Shown piece by piece: positions 50,411 to 61,165 of a stretch of 64,000 bases of DNA; position 1 is the first letter of the stretch; each line of letters begins with the position of its first letter. The DNA lies in NCBI GenBank assembly GCA_025917655.1, contig CP084612.1:1054001-1118000 (forward strand), given 5' to 3'. Made by a program: the position numbers and the translations under genes. The notes below the pieces were generated by a model. It ran no database searches, was not told where the DNA came from, and saw nothing but the letters and a program-made list of their open reading frames with translations. Origin of the DNA: Chlorella sorokiniana. Lineage: Eukaryota; Chlorophyta; Trebouxiophyceae; Chlorellales; Chlorellaceae.

Positions 50411-52695
50411 TGCTGGCCTGTATAACAGGGCGAGGGGGAGGGTTCAAAGGAACGAAAAGGATGGCCGAGAAGGGAACGTGCGGCACAGCGGCAAACAACA
50501 GCGCTGCAGGCGGGCCGCGCAAGGCTGCCATGGCTTGCTGAAAACCGGCTGATGGCCACTCAAGCTGGCCGCCACAAGTCAATGATGCTGCTAGAGTACG
50601 AACCGCTGGCTGAGGAGCGCGCAGCAGGGCGCAGGCACGAACAAGCAGAGGCAGCGGGCAGCTGATGGCTGCGTGCTGCCACTGCAGGGCGCCGCGGAGC
50701 CCCGCTTCCCCGGTGCAGGCTGCCTGACGGAAACTGCGAGGATTGAGCGAGCAGCCGGCGCCGGAGGAAGGCGCTGTGCAACGCAACGCACCTTGGGCGA
50801 GTTGGGCCTGCCGCGGCCTCTGCTGAAGCGCGGGACGCTCCGGCGGGCTTGTTTACGGTAAAAGACGCAAAATAGTATTTGTGGACCGCGCTGGAGCGGC
50901 GGAGAAGAACAGGCGAAAAACTTCTCTAAAAAACGCGACGAGGGGGCGGATAGCAGGGGGAACTGGCGCGCGTGAACGTCGCAGAGCCGCCCCAGTGGGC
51001 AATTTGAGGCTTCAGACGCATGTTTGCGCGTCAATAACCCGAAAAACGGGGCCTGGCACACGCAGCATGCTTAGCGCCCGTTGCGCAACGTGCTGCCATG
51101 GGCCCAAACTTCTGCAGTTCTGCTGCAACAAAACTTGCTTGAGGCTTTGCACACCTGCAAGTGAGCTGCAGGTTGGTTTCATGCTTAGACTAGCTCTGAA
51201 GATGACATTTTCTGGCAAGGAGTGGTCGTCGTGCGCTGCCGTCAACCCTGGGTGTACAATCGACGTCTGATTGCTGTGATCAATGAAAGGCATAACATGC
51301 AGATGATCTTGTCACCTATCGCTTTGATTTGGAAGCCTTTTTAATTGCATTGTGACATATGCTTGCATTATCGTCATGCAGAGCATGTTCTGCTCGCTAG
51401 CACCCACCAGCGCTGGTTGTGGTGGTGCCTTAATAAGTTGGTGGTTTGGGGGATCATTGCCAGCACAGACCGGTTCACAAGAGGATGCCAGATGCTGTGC
51501 GGTTGCAATGTGTTCCCAAAATTTGAGTTAAGCAGCACCCGACTTCAGAGTCTCAGTTTCCAAATTGACGAGCCCCTTGGCTTATCTGGTGATACGCCCA
51601 CTGTACGTTCCCACCCTGGCAATCGCACCAGGAGCTCGTTGTGCGTCATAGGCATGGCAGCATCATGAGCACTACAGCCCACAATAAACCCTCCGCTCAA
51701 CTCCCGCCTTTGCGATGCGCTGTGCTGGATCCAGACGCTGCAGCGCGCTGGGCCTCTTCCCGCTGCTTTGGGCTTGTCCTTTGGCTCACGCTTCTTGCGT
51801 ATGTCTTTCATTTTTGTGGTGCCTCAGAATTGGGGATGGGCCTCTCCACTGCGCTCAGGCATCCCTGGCGCACGGCATGGCCGTCGGGTTTGGCGTGTCG
51901 CACTGGTTATGGAGCCTTAAAGGTGATCGACACAAACACACATGCACAGCATTCTTCTGCACTGCCTTATTACCTTGCTCAGTCTAGTTTTTGCACCTGC
52001 GGTGTGCGGCAGCCTGACAGCTCCCCCAAAGCGGATGTCTATCCCTGAATAACAAGAAACAAGCCGGCGAAGACGATTGCGTCCGGCGCTAGCCTTTCTT
52101 AGGGTGCCACTCGGCGCTGCACCCACAGCCGCCCTGTTGCTACCAACTGCCTTCATTTTGTCTCTGTCCATGCAGGAAGCAAGGAGGCAGCAGCAGACAT
52201 GCAACCCGCACGCACTTACAGCTTAAGATTCAGATGATTCTTGGTTTTCCCTCAGCAGGTCCAGCTGCATCTTTCAGCATGCTACCCGTTGCAGTCACCG
52301 GTCCTCTCTGTCTTCTGTACCACTTGCGCTCGTTGCACAGCGTTCTGATTCCTGAGCGTATCATTCCTTAGCTCTGTATGGTTTTCCAGCATCACTCTTG
52401 CTCACTCTTGCCCCCAGTACTTCCCTACCTGTCTGCAGGCTGGTTTTGTTTGCCTTTCTGACCTGTTTTAACCTGTATTTCCTGCTTGTTGTTGATCAGA
52501 ATGTCGCTCTTTGACTTTGGTTCTGAAGCTCAGAGTATAGTTCCTTAACCCGCCTCTCATCATTCACTCATTGGTTGTTTCTTTACTGCTGTGGAATGTC
52601 CTTGCCTGCGGGTGACTTGATCTGAACACAACCCTCTTGCAACGCCGCTGACAGCTTCAGGTACATGTTTGATTCCAGCACACGCATCGTCTGAG
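50411..52695. other. gene-poor, lower-GC stretch
   Basis: From about 50.85 kb the base composition falls visibly below that of the coding regions (for example 51.28-51.36 and 51.46-51.58 kb). It holds the HDAC 5' flank and, near its right end, a C/T-rich plus strand (52.23-52.62 kb) that is the likely 3' UTR side of the cysteine-rich gene. No exon, tRNA or transposon feature was found. Confidence 0.5.
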
Positions 52696-53272
52696 CTACG
52701 AGCAGCTGCGTGGCACATGGAGCCCACAGCTGGGAGCCACTATGCTGGCAGTGCCCGCAGCTGCGAGGGGTTCGAAGCCCTGCAGCACGACAGCCTCCTG
52801 GTAGCGCCTGAGGGGCAGGATAACCTCTGTCAGCAACCAGCTTCACATGTGCGAAGCGTCAGTGGCGCTTGACAAGCAGCAGGTGCACTCACCGGTTGCA
52901 AAAGCACCGGCCTGCTGCCAACTGTGCTAGCAGGGTGCAGCAGTCCAGGGTTGGCAGTCCAGCGGCTGCCAGGTTGGCAGCAGCCGCTGTTGCCTGGGCC
53001 TCTGTTGGTGAGCTTGAAGAGGTCCGCGGGTATATCAGGGCCACTGCACAACGGCAACAGCGGCTTCATGGGGACCTCCTCGGACGCATTGCAAGGGAAC
53101 ATCACACACCTAAATCCAGCCCCGCCATGCACGATTGCCGGATCTCCAGCGCCAGACCCAGGCAATCGACGGCCTCGGGGGTGGGCACTGTGAAGCCCGG
53201 CTGCGAAGCCACTGGTGGTGGGCTGATGGCAGAACACAGGATTAGGCAGAGAATGATTACAACCACAGCCAT
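52696..53272 (-). CDS. secreted eight-cysteine-motif protein, nsLTP-like
   Basis: A compact three-exon gene: 53272-53110, 53043-52893, 52807-52696, with introns of 66 and 85 bp that all keep phase and GT-AG ends. The 141-residue product starts with signal peptide MAVVVIILCLILCSAISPPP. The mature part has exactly the spacing of the plant eight-cysteine motif: C37-x10-C48-x40-C89-C90-x10-C101-x-C103-x28-C132-x7-C140. Key segments are DCLGLALEIRQSC, LDCCTLLAQLAAGRCFC, APSCGLHVPRSCS. That C, C, CC, CXC, C, C order is shared by non-specific lipid-transfer proteins, 2S albumins and hydrophobic seed proteins, which are secreted helical bundles with four disulphides that bind lipids. No frame break is visible. 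A role in the wall or extracellular lipid transport is inferred only from the fold. Confidence 0.72.
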
Positions 53273-55874
53273 GGTGCCGCCAGTTGTATGACGACTTGTC
53301 CAAGGTTCAAGTCAGGGCAGGCCTCAACAAGGTCGATGACACAGCAGCTTGGGGAATCGGCAACAAATTCGACAGGACCTGGGGCGGTTCTCTTCCAAAG
53401 GGTGACTGCCAAAGAGCCAGGCGGCGCTGATGTGGAACTTTCCATCTATCAGGACGATGCAGTGCACAGTATACCTCTGAAGCAGCACGGAGAGTACGGA
53501 AGAGCTTTGGCAGCGGCACAGCGACCTTGGCCAGGGCAGGCGTACCGCATGCGGCAAGCGCACGAGCCAGCTGACTATAGCCAAGTGTCCCCAATGTCTG
53601 CCTGCTTGCCCCATCGCAAGCGCGTGGCCTGTGACTCCAGCTTAGTCGCTGCCCTGGCAAGGGCGCCCGGCGCCTGATGCCAGCGCTGTGCCATCTAGGC
53701 AGCCAGCATGAGCGCCAGCGGCTGCACATAGCGCTGCTGTCTGCCGCCCTGGTTGGCAGCAGGGAGATGGGCACTCGGATGGGCGGGCAGCAGCTGAGCC
53801 TGGGTTCAGCACGCCTTGCGCTCCTGCCAGCAGTCCAGCAGGCTTGTGTCGCCAGCCGGCAGCCCCTTCAGCATTCCTGGGCAACGAGGGACGCAGGCGC
53901 CGCGAGCTAAAGATGTCAGTACAGTGCTGGAGGAAGGGCAATCGAGCTTCACTTCTTCCCACCTTGCACGACAGGAAGCGCATCGTTGACCAGGCGACGT
54001 TGTGGTGGCACTAGCCAGCGTCGCAGCCTGCTGAGCCGCCTCCATCGGTAGGCAGCCTTGGCAATGAAAGGGCCTGCGGCGCACGTGGCATTGTTGCTGG
54101 CACATGGGAAGCGGTTTAACACATTTGAGCAAAGCCTTGCGCGCTGCTGCGCGTGTCTTGCTGGCAGCCGAAACGAAGGCGGCTTTTAAAGCACAGGACA
54201 TGCAAACATATTCCCCAAATGTGTCAGGGTTGTGGCGGGGCTAGAGCCCCGCACATGCCTGCTGCCCCTAGAACCCTGCCGCCAAACTTGACGTCCCTCA
54301 CTTGTTAGCGCTTGCCCATACCTCAATTGAAGCTGCATGGTGCGCCCATTCCTGGCATCCCCCTTGGTATGGGCTGCGTTGGGCTTCACAGCGTGGGAAA
54401 CGGGGCAGAGCCTATTTGCCAAAGCTTCCTCCGCTTTGGATGCTCCCAACGCATCCCTGCCGAGCGGCATGAGCAGTAAACAACTGGATTGTGCCCGCAG
54501 CACCGCAGGTGTGAGCGCCAGAGTTTCTGGCGGCAGTTCTGTGTGTTTTGGCTGGCTGCTGCAGCGAATTACTCTCAGCGGCCCACATGACGTTAATATT
54601 GCTCCTTATACGTCCACTGCAGCATCTGCAAGTGACCTGTGGAGCATTCACCAGGAGCGCACTCAAACGGCGGGCCCGCCAGCGCACCACCCCGTCAGGT
54701 GGGTGTGAAACCGCTCGCCTGGGTTAGTCCATGCGCTGTCCGTCGCCTTGATGCGGCCTCCTTGCTTTGCACCTGGCCGCTTGAGGTCGATGCCTCTGCA
54801 CCGGCCCCCTGCCTGCAGCTAGCTGTTCGGCGCTGGGCCCCCTTCCATGCAAGGCTGCCATCTACACCACCTTGCTCCGTGTTGGGCATGCCAGCATGGC
54901 CAGGCGTGCCTTGCATGTTCAGCCATGATGACTTCCAAGTTGCTGCCAGTTTTTACGACCGCTCACACAGCTGATGATTTCCTCCTTTGATGTCCATCCT
55001 TGTGCTTGGCACCTGTACCCTTTCTTCATTTTGAAACCTTTGTTGATTCTCGCAGTGCCAACCTCGCCAGTCTGGTGCCCTTGCTTTCAAACCAAATTGC
55101 GCTTTGATCGAGTCGTTAACTGCATGCATGCTGAAGCACTCTGCGCTCTGTCCAGGCCGAAACTTTGCAGAGGAAGTAATCCTCGTCATGAGTCGTCTGT
55201 CTCTACCGCCTTGGTCCCCTGAGCAAGAGCTGGATAGTGTAGAGGGTTGGAGGAGAATTGCTTGCAATTACGAGATACAGTTTCAAGAAATAGTACGTCC
55301 AGATATGTGTCTGAAACAGTATGAGGCACTGCTCTTGGTCAGAACCTGCATGCTCCCGCCATGGTGCTGTGCCATGCAACCGCGCAGCATGGGAGCCGAT
55401 CTCCCCCGAAGAAGGCTCATCCAATGGTTGTCACGCACTTTCATTCCATTAGAGCAACCGAGCTTAATCAACGCACACAGTGACCGGTCACCCAAAGTTT
55501 GGCCTGTTGCACACCTTTGAGCTCTTGCCATCCTGCTCATAACAATTTTCAAATCACACAAAAGCTAGATCGATGTAAGTGGAACAGTCTTGAAGCCTTC
55601 ACATCTCTGCACCCTGTGAAGACAAAGCTCAAGGGCACTGCCAGTCGCATTACCTTCAGCATTAGATGCTCAAAAGTTGACGATCACATTCAGCTGTTGC
55701 TGCTTGCAGTGTCGCGCGACCCGTCGTCACGGACCCACCGCCAACCCGCCGCCGTGCGGTGCCGTGCACCCAGCGCTGTCTCAGCTGCGGCGCTGCAGGC
55801 GACCCAGGGAAGCAGCACGCCACAGCAGGTCCTAGCAGGCCCCAGCCTCACAGCAGCAGCGCGACGTGGCGTGC
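53273..55874. other. gene-poor, lower-GC stretch upstream of MED6
   Basis: No gene can be assigned with confidence. A minus-strand segment at about 53420-53290 reads FVADSPSCCVIDLVEACPDL and could be an exon of another cysteine-rich protein. A TTTAAAA box on the minus strand lies near 54184. A plus-strand open frame of about 138 codons (55104-55520) has no start ATG at its beginning and no known domain. Confidence 0.4.
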
Positions 55875-57140
55875 ATGGCGGGCGCAGGGGAGGTGCCAGC
55901 CCACGTGGCCACCGATGACCTGACCGGCACCGTCTGGCGCGACGACCTGTGGCTGGCCGCCTTTGGCCTGCACCACGGCAACGTGCTCGACTACTTCTCC
56001 CTCTCGCCCTTCTACGACCGCGGCTGCGCCAACGAGCGGGGTTTCCTGGCTGGCAAGCCGCGCGCCCAGCCGCCGTGAGTGGGGCGGCTGCGTCGGGCTC
56101 GGAGCGCTGCAGGGGTGGGGGCCAAGACCTGTATGCCTGCCCCGGTGCCGCTGCCGCCGCCGCCGCGAGCGCACATGCTGCAGGTTGTTGCTGCTGCTCA
56201 GACTGGAAGCCTGCGTGCGGTGCAGTGCGCTGGGGAGGGCGTGGAGTACCTGCTGGCCGACTCGCAGCCGCCCCACCTCTTCATCCTGCGCAAGCTGTAC
56301 CGCCACGGCGGCGGCGCCATCACCACCCTCGCCTTCTACTACGTCCTGGACGGGTCCGTCTACCAGGCGCCCTCGCTGCAAGCCGCGCTGCTGGCTCGCA
56401 TGGTGCGCGGCAGGCGGGGCGAGCGGGGGCTGTGGGCCGCTTTGTCTCGGGGCAGCGTGATGCGCAGCACAGCAAGCCGGCCTCAGCAACTGTGCTGCCT
56501 CACCCTCCTGCTTTGCATCGTACCCGCAGCAACGATGCATGTTCAACCTGAAGTCGGCGTTTCGGGACATGCAGCGGGACTTGGCGCCGCTCTCGCAGGG
56601 TAGGAGGGCTTGCGGGGCTGCAAGTTGCTGTGCCTGTCGTGTCCATCCGCAGCTCACAAGCATAGGAAGACGTGGCTCACACTTCCTGCCGTCATGGCGA
56701 TTGTATGATGCGAAACCCTCTGTATTTTCTTGACACCCTGGTGCAGCCACGCAGCAGCAGCAGCAGCAGAGCGCGCTGGAGCGGGAGCTGGCGGCAGGGA
56801 GGGAGGTGCCGCGCGTGCTGACCGCCGCCGACCGCGACCAGCAGCAGCGGGTGGAGGCCAACATACGGCATGTGCTGCGCCAGGTGCGTGCCCTGGCTCC
56901 AACTGCGGCCCAGGCTGTGCTTCACGGGGTGTTCTGCTCGGAAGCGGTTCTCCTGACCCAGCGCTCCTGCTGCAGTTCCCGGCGCCCATGCCAGCAGCGT
57001 TGTTGGACCCAGGAGCGGCGACTGCAGCCGCAGCAGCAGCAGCGGGCGAGACACAGCCCAAGGCAGAGCCCGAGCCCAGCCAAGGGGCCGGGGCACCCTC
57101 AGCTGCAGGTGGCGCCCCTCCCCTCATGTCGGCGGCATGA
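55875..57140 (+). CDS. MED6: Mediator complex subunit 6
   Basis: Head-module subunit of the Mediator coactivator that bridges activators and RNA polymerase II. Exon 1 (ATG at 55875) gives MAGAGEVPAHVATDDLTGTV and the MED6 signature WRDDLWLAAFGLHHGNVLDY followed by FSLSPFYDRGCANE. The next exon gives EGVEYLLADSQPPHLFILRK and YVLDGSVYQAPSLQAALLAR, both conserved. Then MFNLKSAFRDMQRDLAPLSQ, and a variable C-terminus with LTAADRDQQQRVEANIRHVL, ending GGAPPLMSAA at 57140. The end of exon 1 is somewhat uncertain: a GTGAGT donor follows AGKPRAQPP, which would leave an extra stretch not usual in MED6. No frame break is obvious. TGTAA follows at 57313. Confidence 0.9.
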
Positions 57141-57312
57141 CCGCCTGCTTGAAAACCAAATGGAGGTGGGTGTCCCCGTTGTGGCCGTGTAGGCCATGTG
57201 CGCTGCCCATGAACAATGGTTCCGGGCCCTCCTGGCTGTTTCAACCTAGCGCTACTCGCCCACAGTTTTCCTTGAAAAGGTCCACAAGCAGCCCTTTTGA
57301 TGGTCTCAGCAG

Positions 57313-57317
57313 TGTAA
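57313..57317 (+). terminator. TGTAA polyadenylation signal, MED6 side
   Basis: TGTAA on the plus strand, 173 bp past the MED6 stop. It is the first such signal in that direction. Confidence 0.4.
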
Positions 57318-57324
57318 ACCAAGC

Positions 57325-57329
57325 TTACA
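57325..57329 (-). terminator. TGTAA polyadenylation signal of RPS14
   Basis: TGTAA on the minus strand, 66 bp past the RPS14 stop at 57395. It lies only 8 bp from the opposing MED6 signal. Confidence 0.5.
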
Positions 57330-57394
57330 AGCCAGCCAACACGAGGAGCAGCGGGTGGGGCAGCGCGGCAGCGTGCACCACGACAACCACGCGC

Positions 57395-58206
<812 letters not shown>

Positions 58207-58670
58207 CTGCAGCAGGGCAGGCGGGGCAGCAGGGCAGCGATGGGCTGGCCAGCCTATGCGGAGGACAGGGCCGGCAGGGCGGCGGACAACAACTGCTGCT
58301 GGGCTGCTGAAGCCGCGCTGCTGTGCGTGCACAGGACAGCCGTGCTGACTAGCTGTCTCGTTGGCTGGGAGCAGGGCGGCTGATGGCTTGCATGCGGGCA
58401 TCCTTGCTCCATGCCCGGCGACTGAGCAAGCTTTCACGAGCGGCGAACATCTCAATCGGCTGCACAGAGCTATGTCTGACTGCAGGCAAGCAGCCGCAGG
58501 CAAGCAGCATCCACTCACTCTTGCTGTCTGTGGGCTCTGACGAGCGAGGGAAAGGCTGGGCACGACTGTGGCCACCTTTCCGGCGAGACAGCTGAAGAGA
58601 GGGAGAGGCAGGCACGCCAGCGCCCCAAGAACGCTGCCGAGTGCCAGCGAGGACCCAGGAGGAAAACTCG

Positions 58671-60822
58671 ATGAATGGGGCGTTTACTACGGTTCCATTC
58701 CACCTTTATCGGCATATCGAAAGCTCCTGGTATGTTCGTGCACTCGCCAGGGCAACGCGCCCAGCCGCCTGCGACGGCCGCTCGGCACGCAGTTGGCAGC
58801 GCAGGACACGGCCAGGGAGGTCAGAGGCCAATCATGGCCACTTGGTTGCAGCAATTGGCATCCTGGTGGCCTCCCGGGCGCAGCAGCACCTCGCACAGGG
58901 CCTCGGCGCCTTCCGCTGCCGGCGCCTCGCGAGCCGAGCACGCCAACGCTCCAGTGCTGGAGGGGCCGCAGGGGTGGCCGCCGCAAGCGAACAGCCTCCG
59001 AAAGAGCACCTGATTGTCATGGTGCACGGCCTGTACGGCACCAGGGACAACTGGCGGGTGAGGCGGACTCGCTGCGGCGGGCTTCTGGGCCCTCAGCGCA
59101 CATCCTGTGGCCAGCATCGCAGCCATCCCTCCACCTGTGCTGGCCTTGCTGCTGCAGGCCATCAGGGGGCTGCTGGCGGAGCACCTGGACCCTTCCTCCA
59201 CAGTGCTGTTTGTTTCTCATTGCAACGAGCGGACACGCACGTTTGACGGCGTGGACGTGTGCGGCGAGCGGCTGGCGGCAGAGGTCCGCGCCGTGGCGGC
59301 ACGGCACCCGGGCCTGCGCCGCATCTCGATACTTTCGCACTCCATGGGAGGGTTGATCAGCCGGTACGCTGCGGGAAGGCTGTTCGACCCCGGCAGCGGC
59401 ACGCTGGCGGGCCTCCAGCCCTGCCACTACGTGGCCATCGCTACGCCGCACCTGGGCTGCGACACGCAGCACAGCCACCCCGCTCAGGTGCCGCTCATCG
59501 GCTGGCTGGCGGCGGTGCCGGGCGTGGGAGACGCCGTGCACGGCATTGTGTCGGTGAGCGGCCGCCGCGCTCCGCTTGCTCCACCTCTGCGGCTGCTGCC
59601 GCTGCTTGCTGCCGCTCCTCCTGATGTGCACACGCTTGTTGAGTCGCTGCTGTCAGGCCGTCGCTGGGAGGCTGCGCTCCTGCCCCTGCGCCCTGCGGCA
59701 GCCTTTGCTTGGCACGGGCAGCCATGTTTTTGCGTCGTGCGTCGTGCAGGAGCTGGCGGCACCGGTGTCGCAGCTGGCCCTGGGGCGGGCGGGCCGCCAG
59801 TTCTTCCTGGCCGACTGCGAGGAGGATGCTTCCCCCTGCAGCTGGCAGGCCTGGCTGAGGAGCAGACGCAGCAGCCACAGCAGCCACAGCAGGGCCAGCA
59901 GCAGCAGCAGCAGCAGGCAGCGGGTTCAGCAGGCAGCCAGGAGCGGCGGCGGCGCGAGCCGCTGCTGTACCGCCTCACCGAGGACCACCCCCAGGAGGTG
60001 AGGCCCCTTGCTTGCCCCCTCCTCTCCCTCCAGGGAAGGCCTCTGCAGCCGCTGCCGACCGCTGGCTGTTGCTTGCCCCCGCCATCTCCTTCCGGATGCC
60101 CTGCTGGCCGCCCGTCCCAACGATCCACGCCTCCACTGCAGGGCCTGCACTTCCTGTCGGCCCTAGCCGCCTTTGAGACCCGGACCCTGCTCGCCAACAG
60201 CAGCGGCGACCACCTGGTGGGCTGGGCCAACTCCTCGCTGCGGAGGGTGGAGGAGCTGCCGCCACGCGGCGCGGCCGGCGCGGGCGTGGTGCGGGAGGAT
60301 CCGCTTGAGGCTGCGTGGCCCCCGAGGCGCGGCGGCGCCTGGCCGCCTCCCCGCTGCTGCTTCGCTGCACAGCGGCGAGGGGCGGCGCGTGAGCCAGCAA
60401 GCCATCCTGGCCTCCGGCAGCGCGGGCCAGCTGGCGGCCGACGTCGGCGGCGGCGAGGGCGGCGGCGACGCAGCCGTGGCGCCCAGCAGCAGCAGCAGCA
60501 GCAGCGCGGGCTCTGCGCAGGCTGGCGCGCGGGGCGTGAGGTGGAGCAGATGCTGTGCCGGCTGCAGGCGCTGCCCTGGCGGCGGGTGGATGTGTGCTTT
60601 GGCGCCACCCTGCTGCCCATGCTGTCCCACCAGCACATCCAGATGCAGCGCTGGTGGGTCAACTGGCCGGGCTGGGCGGTGGCAAAGCACCTGGCCCTGC
60701 AGATCCAGGCCATGGAGCAGCTGAGGGGCGGCGCTCAGGCGGCGGCGCCAGCTCAGCCTGAGCCGGCCGATGCGGCGGAGCCACAGCCTGCGCAGGGAGC
60801 GCAGGCAGCTGCGCACTTGTAG
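58671..60822 (+). CDS. DUF676 lipase-like serine esterase
   Basis: Alpha/beta-hydrolase of the ROG1/DUF676 group, predicted to act on glycerolipids. Exon 1 (start uncertain; MNGAFTTVPFHLYRHIESSW at 58671) ends EHLIVMVHGLYGTRDNW, the oxyanion-strand motif. Then AIRGLLAEHLDPSSTVLFVS, FDGVDVCGERLAAEVRAV, and the nucleophile elbow RRISILSHSMGGLISRYAAG (59.33 kb), followed by HYVAIATPHLGC. The next exons give LALGRAGRQFFLADCEED, a Gln-rich insert (59.87-59.93 kb), LLYRLTEDHPQEGLHFLSAL, and LANSSGDHLVGWANSSLRRV, where the catalytic Asp/His are expected. The C-terminus has WRRVDVCFGATLLPMLSHQH and WWVNWPGWAVAKHLALQIQA. Frame breaks: a missing C at 59832-59836 and others near 60.3-60.4 kb. A start at 58833 (MATWLQQLA) is an alternative if another indel is present. 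TGTAA at 60911. Confidence 0.85.
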
Positions 60823-60910
60823 CGGCATGAGCCAGATTGTCCCGCCACCTTGTTGTATCACCTGTACCCGAGTCTCCGCGGTTGCTCCGCAAAAGTTGCC
60901 CCTCATTTGA

Positions 60911-60915
60911 TGTAA
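60911..60915 (+). terminator. TGTAA polyadenylation signal of the esterase
   Basis: TGTAA lies 89 bp past the stop codon of the DUF676 gene. Confidence 0.45.
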
Positions 60916-61165
60916 CCCCTTTGGGTGTTGCTGTGATGATCTCCAGGTTTTCAGCACAACTGGCTGATCTCATTAAAAGGCTGTGCCGATGCGAGGCAAG
61001 GCCCCAGCGCCCTTACTCCACCACCGGAGGGAGACAAGGAGGGTGTACTGCTGCACCAATGGCGAGCACCTTGCCCGGGCAGACTTCCTTAATGTGCGCA
61101 ATCCCAAGTCTGAGATATCAATCGTTGAACAGCAAAGGTTATCTTTGACTCTTCGCTTCAGCTCA
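60916..61165. other. intergenic, esterase to S4-domain gene
   Basis: A short promoter region of moderate GC, with no exon or RNA gene seen. Confidence 0.45.

Noticed and set aside
52760-52790. GGTTCGAAGCC resembling a tRNA B box
   Set aside because: It lies inside exon 3 of the cysteine-rich gene, has no paired acceptor stem, and no proper A box at the right distance.
53300-53320. GGTTCAAGTC resembling a tRNA T-loop
   Set aside because: No cloverleaf can be drawn around it.
55104-55520. Plus-strand 138-codon open frame in the low-GC stretch
   Set aside because: No ATG at its start, no recognised domain, and no splice link to MED6. It may be 5' UTR or chance.
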